DNA of 64,000 nt from the NCBI GenBank assembly GCA_016708315.1, contig JADJGC010000002.1, positions 186,001 to 250,000 of the forward strand, written 5' to 3'. This DNA is from a bacterium (GTDB lineage Bacteria > Zixibacteria > MSB-5A5 > CAIYYT01). Numbering within the stretch: position 1 is the stretch's first letter; the number at the start of each line of letters is the position of its first letter. The notes below the pieces were generated by a model. It was not told where the DNA came from. It saw only the letters and a list, made by a program, of their open reading frames with translations, and did not search any database. A program made the translations under genes and the position numbers. Below are positions 47,054-54,201 of the stretch, in pieces.

Positions 47054-47931
47054 GCCTGCCGTTCCTGCACCAGCTTCATTTCCATCCATGCAATAATCGC
47101 AATCAATATGAAGAGTATATTCGCCGCTGCTGCGCCGTATCCGATATTGAACTTGTGCAGACCTTCTTCATACACGAAGTAAACAATCGTCATCGTGGAA
47201 TTCAACGGACCGCCCTTTGTCATCACGAACACTTCCACGAAAATCTGAAATGACTTGATCGTGTTCAGCACGAGCACGAACAACAGCATCGGTTTGAGAT
47301 GGGGAAGTGTAATCGCCTTCAGCCTGTGCCACGCGCCGGCTCCTTCAAGCGCCGCCGCATCATACAATTCCTGTGGAATTGATTGCAGAGCCGCGACAAA
47401 CAAGAGCATATAGTACCCAGTCGACATCCAGACATCCATCGCCATGATTGCCGGAAGCGCCGTCGCCTCGGAAAACAAGAATCCTTCAGCCGGATATGGA
47501 ATACCGAGCATTCCTAAGATCATCTGTATGTATCCGCCGCGCGCGTACAGTGTGGAGTAGATCAACGCCACAACCACCAACGACACAATCGATGGAAAGA
47601 AATAGACTGACTGGAAAAATGTCTTGAAAGGCAAATTACGATTCACAAAGATCGCCAACAGAATCGCAAACGCAATTGTGAAGGGAAGTGTGCCGACTGT
47701 AAAAAGCAGGGTATTGATCACAGCCCGGACAAAAGTCTGATCTGAAAAAAGTGCAGTGAAATTGTCAAAGCCTACGAATCCGCCTTGACCTGAAAGAAGC
47801 TGATAATCTGTGAAACTGAGCACCAGCGACGCAGCCACTGGAAACAACCAGAACAACAGCAGCGTAGCCAGCCACGGCGAGAGCATCAGCAAATCGCTGC
47901 CGCGGAATCGCCCTGTGCTAACGCCTCGCAT
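47050..47931 (-). CDS. carbohydrate ABC transporter permease, MalF type
   Basis: This 293-residue membrane protein has six hydrophobic segments. FFQSVYFFPSIVS and WMSTGYYMLLFVAALQSIPQELYDAAALEGAGAWHRLKAITLPHLKP contain the EAA motif. It forms a heterodimer with the MalG-type permease encoded next. The start overlaps the end of the binding-protein gene by 14 bases. The substrate is probably an oligosaccharide, by family only. Confidence 0.93.
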   Translation of the reverse strand: MRGVSTGRFRGSDLLMLSPWLATLLLFWLFPVAASLVLSFTDYQLLSGQGGFVGFDNFTALFSDQTFVRAVINTLLFTVGTLPFTIAFAILLAIFVNRNLPFKTFFQSVYFFPSIVSLVVVALIYSTLYARGGYIQMILGMLGIPYPAEGFLFSEATALPAIMAMDVWMSTGYYMLLFVAALQSIPQELYDAAALEGAGAWHRLKAITLPHLKPMLLFVLVLNTIKSFQIFVEVFVMTKGGPLNSTMTIVYFVYEEGLHKFNIGYGAAAANILFILIAIIAWMEMKLVQERQA

Positions 47932-49153
47932 ACTTCTGCAATATCGGCGCCGTTTCGCGGTCGATCATGTCAAGTGCTTCCTGCGAAGACATTTTGTTGT
48001 ATAGCGCTTGCTCAATGCCTCGCTCAAGAATCTCTTCAATCGCAACCCACGCCGGATGAACAGGTGTCGAACGCGAGTCTCCGATCTGCCGTTGGAACAC
48101 TGCCGCCGTTGTTGCAAGTGCCGAATCGGTCGTGAATGCCGTGAAGCGATTTACCGGAGTGTAACTTCCGGTCGCGGTTGTAAACAAGCGGTCATTCTCC
48201 GGCATCGTTAAATGACGCAGTAATGCAACCGCCGCACCGGGGTTTTGCGATGACTGATTAACCACAAGGTACTCGCCGCCAGCAAACGAAATTCCCGTGC
48301 CGCCTGGCTCAACCGACGGCATCACCGTGACAAAGTACTCAAACGGCAATTCCGCTCGGTTCAACTTTCCAACCAGCCATTCCCCGGAAATGACGAATCC
48401 GACCTTGCCGCCGGCAAAGTACTCTTCGATACGCGATTGCGTTTCCACAATGCCATTAGCGGACAACAGAAGATAGAAGTCGAGACTCGCGCGACCGGCA
48501 ATCGTGCCGAACTGCGTCTGTGTCGCATTAGCGTTGAAAACTTCACCGCCAGCCGACCAGAAGAAGGGAAGATACTTTTTATACAGCCGATGCCGTTCGG
48601 CGGAGTTTGATCCAAACCCATAGACATCTTCGCCAAGCTTGTCAATCCGCCGCGACGCCTCCAGCAACTCCGACCAGGTAGTCGGTACGAAATCGGCTGG
48701 ATATCCCGCGCTGTCCAACAATGTACGGTTGCAAAATAGCATGCGTGTTCTCAGCATCCACGGCACCGCGTACATTCGGTCGCGATAAATGCCCGGTTCC
48801 CACATCAATAAGCTATCACGGAGGCCGCCAAGTTGATCAGTGAGATCGAGCAATCGCCCGCTGGCCGCGAATTCGGCAACCCAGTCCGATCCGAGTTCGA
48901 TGACGTCAGGTCCGCCGCCCGTCGAAAGAGCAATCGCGATTTTCTCGTGACCATCCGACCACGTCAAATCGCCCAGCTCGACTTTGTTTTGTGTCGCAGT
49001 TTCGAAACTACTCGCCAACTGCGTTATGACTGGCCGCACTTCCGGGTTCGTCCAAAATTGCCACCAGACTAATGGAACATTTGTCTTTGGTCCCGACGCG
49101 CACCCAGCAACTATCAGTGCCAGGATCGCAAATCCAAATCTCATTCGTTTCAT
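47918..49153 (-). CDS. sugar-binding lipoprotein of an ABC importer
   Basis: The product has a lipoprotein signal ending in LIVAGC (cysteine becomes the lipid-modified first residue). A periplasmic binding fold of the CUT1/MalE type follows: LVWWQFWTNPEVRPVITQLASSFE-like start, VELGDLTW, GGGPDVIELGSDW, and PEIPP-like C-terminal helices. The starting codon is uncertain. ATG at 49153 gives 411 residues, ATG at 49144 (GAGGAT upstream) gives a shorter signal, and ATGs up to 49189 are in frame. No ATPase gene accompanies the three genes, so a shared MsmX/MalK-type ATPase must be encoded elsewhere. The nucleotide-rich neighbour upstream is on the opposite strand. Confidence 0.9.
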   Translation of the reverse strand: MKRMRFGFAILALIVAGCASGPKTNVPLVWWQFWTNPEVRPVITQLASSFETATQNKVELGDLTWSDGHEKIAIALSTGGGPDVIELGSDWVAEFAASGRLLDLTDQLGGLRDSLLMWEPGIYRDRMYAVPWMLRTRMLFCNRTLLDSAGYPADFVPTTWSELLEASRRIDKLGEDVYGFGSNSAERHRLYKKYLPFFWSAGGEVFNANATQTQFGTIAGRASLDFYLLLSANGIVETQSRIEEYFAGGKVGFVISGEWLVGKLNRAELPFEYFVTVMPSVEPGGTGISFAGGEYLVVNQSSQNPGAAVALLRHLTMPENDRLFTTATGSYTPVNRFTAFTTDSALATTAAVFQRQIGDSRSTPVHPAWVAIEEILERGIEQALYNKMSSQEALDMIDRETAPILQKYARR

Positions 49154-49287
49154 CCTCATTACAATGGAGATCACCAGCATTTGAATCAACTAAAACAACT
49201 CCGCTCCCGCCAAGTTTTAGTTGACCAAGACCGCCATTAACGCAGATTGTCACAGCTCGCAAAATTGGTTTACCATTAACCGCCGGG

Positions 49288-50061
49288 ATGAATCCAAACG
49301 TGTCACATTCTAACATTGTGTTGTTGTGCTGGGTAATTCTGTCAAGCGCCGCCGTGATTTTCTTCACATTGCGCTCGAGTCGCTGGCAACGACAACTCCG
49401 GCTCATCCCGGGACTCAAAGCTATCGAAGAAGCCGTCGGTCGTTCCACCGAGCTGGGTAAGCCCATGGTATTCACCACCGGTTGGGGAGGTGACATTCAG
49501 CGCCCAACGACACTCGCGGCACTGAATCTCCTTCGCTTCGTCGCAGCAAAAGCTGCTTCCTATGGCACACGCATCATATTTCCAACCCACGATCCGATTA
49601 TTGCCGAGACTGCGCGAGAGATCATCAAAGGTGCTTACGCCGAACAGGGGCAGTCCGACCTGTTTCGTGAGTCGGATGTCGTCTTTGTCTCTCCGTCTCA
49701 ATTCGGTTATGCCGCCGGTGTCGACGGCATCATAACTCGATCTCAACCGGGTGCGCTGTTTCTGCTCGGCACCTTCGAGGGCGAAGCACTCATTCTTGCC
49801 GAAACCGGCAACATGACCGGCGCACTTCAGATTGCCGGCACCGATTCGACAATTCAACTTTCATTCTTCATGGTCGCATGTGACTACACATTAATCGGCG
49901 AAGAATTGTATACCGCGTCCGCATACTTGAGTGACGACAAACGTATCAAAGCTTCGATGCTTGCGCAGGACGCTTTGCGGGCTCTGATGTTGATATTGCT
50001 ATTGACCCTGCCGATCGCCGCGTTACTCGGATTCAACTGGCACCGGAGTATTCTTCCATGA
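49288..50061 (+). CDS. membrane protein of unknown function (DUF6754-like), first of a cassette
   Basis: This 257-residue protein has one N-terminal membrane segment (about 10-27). A soluble alpha/beta core follows: LRLIPGLKAIEEAVGRSTELGKPMVFTTGWGG, then a repeat of strand-helix units with IIFPTHDPII and DGIITRSQPGALFLLGTFEGEALILAETG. There is a C-terminal membrane segment (LMLILLLTLPIAALLGF). The core recalls a family I remember as DUF6754; the name is from memory and not checked. No enzymatic motif is seen. Its TGA overlaps the next ATG (ATGA), so the products are probably made in equal amounts. Confidence 0.75.
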   Translation: MNPNVSHSNIVLLCWVILSSAAVIFFTLRSSRWQRQLRLIPGLKAIEEAVGRSTELGKPMVFTTGWGGDIQRPTTLAALNLLRFVAAKAASYGTRIIFPTHDPIIAETAREIIKGAYAEQGQSDLFRESDVVFVSPSQFGYAAGVDGIITRSQPGALFLLGTFEGEALILAETGNMTGALQIAGTDSTIQLSFFMVACDYTLIGEELYTASAYLSDDKRIKASMLAQDALRALMLILLLTLPIAALLGFNWHRSILP

Positions 50062-50669
50062 CCGCCCGTATTGCCGCCATCGTCGCATTTCTTGCCGGTC
50101 TCTTCATGGCGGCGCAATACTTCTTCAAGACGGACTTTACGAATGTCATCTATCGCTCCATCCTTGACTATTATCAGATCATATTCGCTGTGACGATGTT
50201 AATCGGTGGCATCAGCCTGCTCAAGCACCACTCCGCTCGAATCACATCGCGACGAGAGGGAATGGTATACAATATGATTACCGTCGCCGGCGTACTTTTC
50301 ATGGTTGTCGCCGCTGCTATCTTTGGCACCGGTGTCGACTCTCCATACCAGTGGGCTTTCAATAATCTGCAGGCGCCAATGCAAGCCACCATGTTCTCGT
50401 TACTGGCTTTCTTTGTGGCATCCGCGGCATATCGCGGTTTTCGCATTCGCAGCAAGCCTGCGCTCGTGCTCGCCCTTACGGCTGTAATCATCTTAGTAGG
50501 GAAGAGCGTATTCGGCGATATCATCTCGGATCGACTCCCCGAACTGGCTGGCTGGGTCTTTAACCATCCATCATCGGCGGCAAAACGTGGAATCTTGATC
50601 GGTGTCGGACTCGGCTCGGTCGCCACCGCACTGCGGGTCATTCTTGGTGTAGAAAGAAGTTACATGTGA
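50058..50669 (+). CDS. polytopic membrane protein of unknown function, second of the cassette
   Basis: This 203-residue protein has about six hydrophobic segments (for example IAAIVAFLAGLFMAAQYFF, IIFAVTMLIGGISLL, MFSLLAFFVASAAYRG, LTAVIILVG). Between them is the basic stretch KHHSARITSRREGMVYN. The N-terminus overlaps the preceding gene and the C-terminus is followed by the third gene after ten bases. I do not recognise the family. The conserved glycine pairs and short loops would fit the core of a membrane complex. Confidence 0.75.
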   Translation: MTARIAAIVAFLAGLFMAAQYFFKTDFTNVIYRSILDYYQIIFAVTMLIGGISLLKHHSARITSRREGMVYNMITVAGVLFMVVAAAIFGTGVDSPYQWAFNNLQAPMQATMFSLLAFFVASAAYRGFRIRSKPALVLALTAVIILVGKSVFGDIISDRLPELAGWVFNHPSSAAKRGILIGVGLGSVATALRVILGVERSYM

Positions 50670-50679
50670 GAATGCCAAG

Positions 50680-51480
50680 ATGAAAAGCTCCGCCCGTCAT
50701 ATCATCTTCATCATAGTCGGCATCGCTGTAGCCTTGCCGATTATCTTCAACATTCGATTGGGTGGAACCGTCACTCCGGAGACTCGCCAGGTATTTTCCA
50801 ATATCGACTCGCTCCCGCCGGGCGCGGTTGTCATGGTCTCATTCGATTTCGAAGCGTCCTCTTTTGCCGAAGTTCGCCCTCTTGCTGATGTCATCGTTAA
50901 GCACGCCTTCGACAAAAACCTCAGAATCGTCGCACTATCGCTTTTCGCCGAGGGCGCCGCATTAGGGGAGCAATTGCTTACGAAGTTGGCGCAAGATAAT
51001 GGCAAAGTCTATGGCGTCGACTACGTCTATCTTGGATTTCGTCCGCAGTATCAGGCCGCAATCCTCGCAATGGGCGAGTCAATCAAAACCGAGTTTCCCC
51101 TCGACTATTACGGCGATCCGACAATTGCCTTGCCGTTGATGTCCGATGTCGATACTTACAGCGAAATCTCTTTGATCACTTCCGTAGCGGACGGCTCCAT
51201 GCCGACGTTCTGGGTCGAGTACGCCGTCACGCCGCACCACGTCAAGTTCCAGTCAGTTCTCACGGCCACAATGGCGACATCATTCTATCCCTATCTTGCT
51301 TCCGGACAGATCGCCGGAATCGCCGCCGGACTTAAGGGTGCTTCCGAATATGAATCACTTCTCGGTCGCGATGGTGCCGGTGCGCGCGGTCTCTTTGCGC
51401 AATCGGTATCGCAATTCGCTATCGTCTTGCTCATCATCGCCGGAAATGTAATTGAACGATGGCGGAGGCGTCGTGATTAG
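50680..51480 (+). CDS. membrane-anchored alpha/beta protein of unknown function, third of the cassette
   Basis: This 266-residue protein has one N-terminal signal-anchor (IIFIIVGIAVALPIIFNI). It continues with a soluble region (about 30-235) having strand-helix units: PPGAVVMVSFDFEASSFAEVRPLADVIVKHAF and LRIVALSLFAEGAALGEQLL with GVDYVYLGFRPQYQAAIL, and later TSFYPYLASGQIAGIAAGLKGASEYESLL. It ends in a second membrane segment with a basic tail (IERWRRRRD). The soluble region may be a sensor or binding domain on the outer side. The fourth gene begins inside its last codons. Confidence 0.75.
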   Translation: MKSSARHIIFIIVGIAVALPIIFNIRLGGTVTPETRQVFSNIDSLPPGAVVMVSFDFEASSFAEVRPLADVIVKHAFDKNLRIVALSLFAEGAALGEQLLTKLAQDNGKVYGVDYVYLGFRPQYQAAILAMGESIKTEFPLDYYGDPTIALPLMSDVDTYSEISLITSVADGSMPTFWVEYAVTPHHVKFQSVLTATMATSFYPYLASGQIAGIAAGLKGASEYESLLGRDGAGARGLFAQSVSQFAIVLLIIAGNVIERWRRRRD

Positions 51481-52105
51481 CTTCGGAACTCTCGCGGCAG
51501 GTCTTGTGACCATTGCCATCTTCTCATTTCTGTATCGCGATAATCCATTGTATCGCGCCGCCGAGCACCTGCTGATGGGACTCTCCGTCGGCTTCACAAT
51601 CGTCTTGCTTTGGAACTCCGTCCTCAAACCAAAAATACTGACACCGCTGTTCGTTGAAGGCGACTTCTTCGCACTGATCCCGCTTGCACTTTCACTGCTA
51701 ATGCTTTTGCGCCTAAGATCCGCATGGAGTCACCTTAGCAAGCCTGTTCTTGCCTTCGTTGTCGGGGCGGGAGCGGGTGTCTCGATTCCCGCGATGTTCG
51801 ATGCCCGCATCCTCAAACAAATCTCCGCCACAATCGAGCCGTTCGCAGCGCTTGGCGAAACGACGTCTGTTTCTGGTATGGCGATTATTGAAGCGCTTGT
51901 CGGACTGATTGGTTGTGTCACCGTCATGATCTATTTCTTCTATACTCGTCCAGACACCCGCCCGGTCAGGGCAATCAGTACCATCGGTGTCTATTTCATG
52001 ATGATATTCTTCGGCGCCACTTTCGGCTATACAGTCACCTCGCGATTGACTTTACTCATCGGACGACTCGAGTTTCTGCTCGGCGACTTCCTGAGAATCC
52101 TATGA
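51473..52105 (+). CDS. polytopic membrane protein of unknown function, fourth of the cassette
   Basis: The GTG at 51473, with GGAGG four bases upstream, gives 210 residues; a TTG at 51452 is in frame but less well placed. About five hydrophobic segments are seen: FGTLAAGLVTIAIFSFLY, HLLMGLSVGFTIVLLW, FFALIPLALSLLMLLRL, LAFVVGAGAGVSIPAMF and GMAIIEALVGLIGCVTVMIYFFY. The C-terminus is a helix with GRLEFLLGDFLRIL. Its start overlaps the third gene and its stop overlaps the next start (ATGA). The family is unknown. Confidence 0.75.
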   Translation: MISFGTLAAGLVTIAIFSFLYRDNPLYRAAEHLLMGLSVGFTIVLLWNSVLKPKILTPLFVEGDFFALIPLALSLLMLLRLRSAWSHLSKPVLAFVVGAGAGVSIPAMFDARILKQISATIEPFAALGETTSVSGMAIIEALVGLIGCVTVMIYFFYTRPDTRPVRAISTIGVYFMMIFFGATFGYTVTSRLTLLIGRLEFLLGDFLRIL

Positions 52106-52223
52106 ATTGCCGACGCTGCAAAGTGAAAATGAAGGAGGAGAAGCGGTCGTACCACAAACAGCGGAAATGGATCGCCCGAAATGTGGCGGAGTTCGATTCC
52201 AGCAGGCAAAAAAACTCGACTAA
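52102..52223 (+). pseudogene. small zinc-ribbon protein, one-base frameshift
   Basis: The ATG at 52102 overlaps the stop of the membrane gene (ATGA). The first frame gives MNCRRCKVKMKEEKRSYHKQ and the RKWI that follows. Then a base is missing between 52173 and 52174: inserting one T restores KWICPKCGGVRFQQAKKLD and the stop at 52221-52223. The repaired 40-residue protein has two CxxC knuckles (CRRC and CPKC), the usual treble-clef/zinc ribbon layout. Without repair the frame continues to 52323 with no motif. The T itself is my inference; the coincidence with the CPKC motif and an immediate stop makes it likely. Confidence 0.75.
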
Positions 52224-52664
52224 TCCGGCCGTGCAGCGATTTCGTATTTTGTTGTGCTGCAACGGCATGCGCTGGTCTCGCAATGTGAGACTTAATGCCG
52301 CCCTCGTACTGCAACTCGTTTAATACTTGCAGCAGATTTTCAAATTACTATTCTATAATATTCGAGTTAGAAACAACGTCTAACTTGTTTGGAGATTGAC
52401 AGGGGCAGGGGTGTCCGTCGTCGATGGGGAATTTCGACTTGTACGGACGACAAATCAAATGGTTGCTGATTTTGGCAGTAATCGGATAACTGGTAAGAAA
52501 GGTCAGATTTTAACGCGTCTGTGCCGATAATTAGGTATAGGGCGGTGATTCAGTTCGAGACATCTGTGTCCGACATGCCGGAAGTTCTGACTTTATAGTA
52601 GTGATTGATCTGTAACAGATTGTGGCTGATGAGATGACTAACCAACATTCGCAGGAGCTGTGTC
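52224..52664 (+). other. intergenic region before the D,D-carboxypeptidase
   Basis: About 440 bases without a credible gene. AGGAG at 52653-52657 is the ribosome-binding site of the following TTG start. AT-rich sequence near 52340-52370 contains TATAAT at about 52352 but lacks a matching -35. Confidence 0.5.
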
Positions 52665-53566
52665 TTGATACTTAAGGTATTGCGTCGGCTCTTGGTGTTT
52701 TTCGCGATATTCTGGGTCACTCTGGCGATTGCCACATCCTCGCCGGCCAATCTCGCTATCTGCAACGGCTATATTGGTCCTCCCGCACCACCAAAGGTCA
52801 TCCTCGAAAACAAGGCGCCGTTACTGGCTTGTGAATCAGCCTACTTGTTTGACAACGCTTCAAAGATCAAGTTATACGGCAAGGACGAATACGATGTCCG
52901 TCCGATTGCCAGTATCACAAAGCTCTGACCGCATTGACGTTTCTCAAGTTCAACGTCAAATGGGCTAAGACGGTCGAAATGACTATGGAAGATGTTGAGA
53001 ACTCATCTCGCTCCGTCTTGCGCGCTGGACACACGTACCGCGTCGACGATCTCTTTCATGCCAGCCTGATGGGTTCCGATAATCGCGCCACGCGTGCACT
53101 GGCACGATCGACAGGCGTTTCGATGGACAGCTTTGTTGTCTGTATGAACAAGACGGCTGACGATCTTGGCTTGATGACGCTAAGTGTCGAGGAACCAACC
53201 GGACTGTCAGAACAGAACGTTGCAAGCGCCGCTGATGTTGCGCGACTTATGAACGCCGCCGCCAACAACAAGAATATCGGCTCGGTGCTGCAGATGAAAA
53301 GCTATAGCTTCTCTTCCGTAAATCGCAAACGCCAATATACCTTCGGCAATACGAACCGTCTTCTCAGTGGTCGTTGGGACGTCGAGGGCGGAAAGACTGG
53401 CTACATCGACGAGTCCGGCTGGTGCTTTGTAGCTCGTGTGAATGATCGCCACGGGCACGACTTGACTGCCGTGGTCCTCGGCGCCAACTCCAATACCCAG
53501 CGTTTTCGCCAGACACAGAAGCTATTCGACTGGGCGTTCGGCCAGCTCGATAGTCGGAAATACTAA
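52665..53566 (+). pseudogene. D-alanyl-D-alanine carboxypeptidase, one-base frameshift
   Basis: The TTG start at 52665 (AGGAG seven bases upstream) opens a hydrophobic N-terminal segment. The SxxK motif follows in RPIASITKL, then the frame stops at 52926-52928. Adding one A between 52925 and 52926 changes CTC TGA to CTC ATG ACC and gives ITKLMTALTFLK, the family consensus, then continues to 53566 with SDN (GSDNRATRALA) and KTG (VEGGKTGYIDESGW). All three catalytic motifs of the S11 peptidase (PBP5-like) are therefore present. It trims the terminal D-alanine of pentapeptides. The family usually has a C-terminal amphipathic anchor; none is seen. Confidence 0.92.
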
Positions 53567-53680
53567 TTTCGTCCATTCATAATCGCAGCTTTTCTCCCCA
53601 TTCATTTCTTCTGATTCCCGGTGCGGCAATCGTGTGCAACGAAAGATTTGCCGAATGTCTCAATCTCTCCGCAAAAATCG

Positions 53681-53708
53681 TTGACAATTGCAAATGAATA
53701 AATAGATT
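53681..53708 (+). promoter_or_regulatory. probable promoter of the tRNA pair
   Basis: TTGACA (53681-53686) and TAGATT (53703-53708) are 16 bases apart, upstream of tRNA-Phe which begins at 53726. The -35 is perfect and the -10 deviates at two positions. Confidence 0.55.
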
Positions 53709-53725
53709 ACTCGCCTTTAGAAGCT

Positions 53726-53798
53726 GGCGCCCTAGCTCAGTTGGTAGAGCAGCAGACTGAAAATCTGCGTGTCCCCAGTTCGATTCTGGGGGGCGCCA
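53726..53798 (+). tRNA. tRNA-Phe (anticodon GAA)
   Basis: The cloverleaf is complete: acceptor GGCGCCC pairs with GGGCGCC, D-arm GCTC/GAGC, anticodon arm with loop CTGAAAA (anticodon GAA at 53759-53761), and T-arm CCCAG/CTGGG. CCA is not encoded. It is followed by tRNA-Thr after 31 bases. Confidence 0.97.
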
Positions 53799-53829
53799 CT
53801 TTTGATGCCAAACCCTAGGTAGTCTTTAC

Positions 53830-53902
53830 GCCACCCTAGCTCAGTTGGTAGAGCAGCTGATTCGTAATCAGCAGGTCGTCGGTTCGACTCCGATGGGTGG
53901 CT
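53830..53902 (+). tRNA. tRNA-Thr (anticodon CGT)
   Basis: Acceptor GCCACCC pairs with GGGTGGC, D-arm GCTC/GAGC, anticodon loop TTCGTAA with CGT at 53863-53865, and a T-arm with GTCGG pairing through one G-U. CCA is not encoded. A T-run follows directly (about 53903-53908), probably the end of the transcript. Confidence 0.97.
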
Positions 53903-53908
53903 TTTTTT

Positions 53909-54201
53909 ATGGGACACTTTTGGTGCAAGTTTGTACAAAGGGCAGGCCAAGTTTGCTCCAAAGTGTTGAGACGTCCTGACAGGTGAAATTCAATGCCGTA
54001 AGTAGCCACTCATTGGCATCGAATCACGGACGACCGACTCGTTGGAGCTGTCAATTCTGATGAACGTTTGTTGTACATGCGAAGGAACAGGGACTTCCAA
54101 TCTACCTAGTCGCTTGCTAGCCCGAACCCGCATGGATTTTACTTCAACGCATTCTTGCGTTCATTTTACTGATCAATTCTAGTCTTACTTCACTGCGTTG
54201 A
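53909..54201. other. intergenic region after the tRNA pair
   Basis: About 290 bases with no credible gene or RNA. The right part may carry the promoter of the large secreted gene; no clear element was found. Confidence 0.4.
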
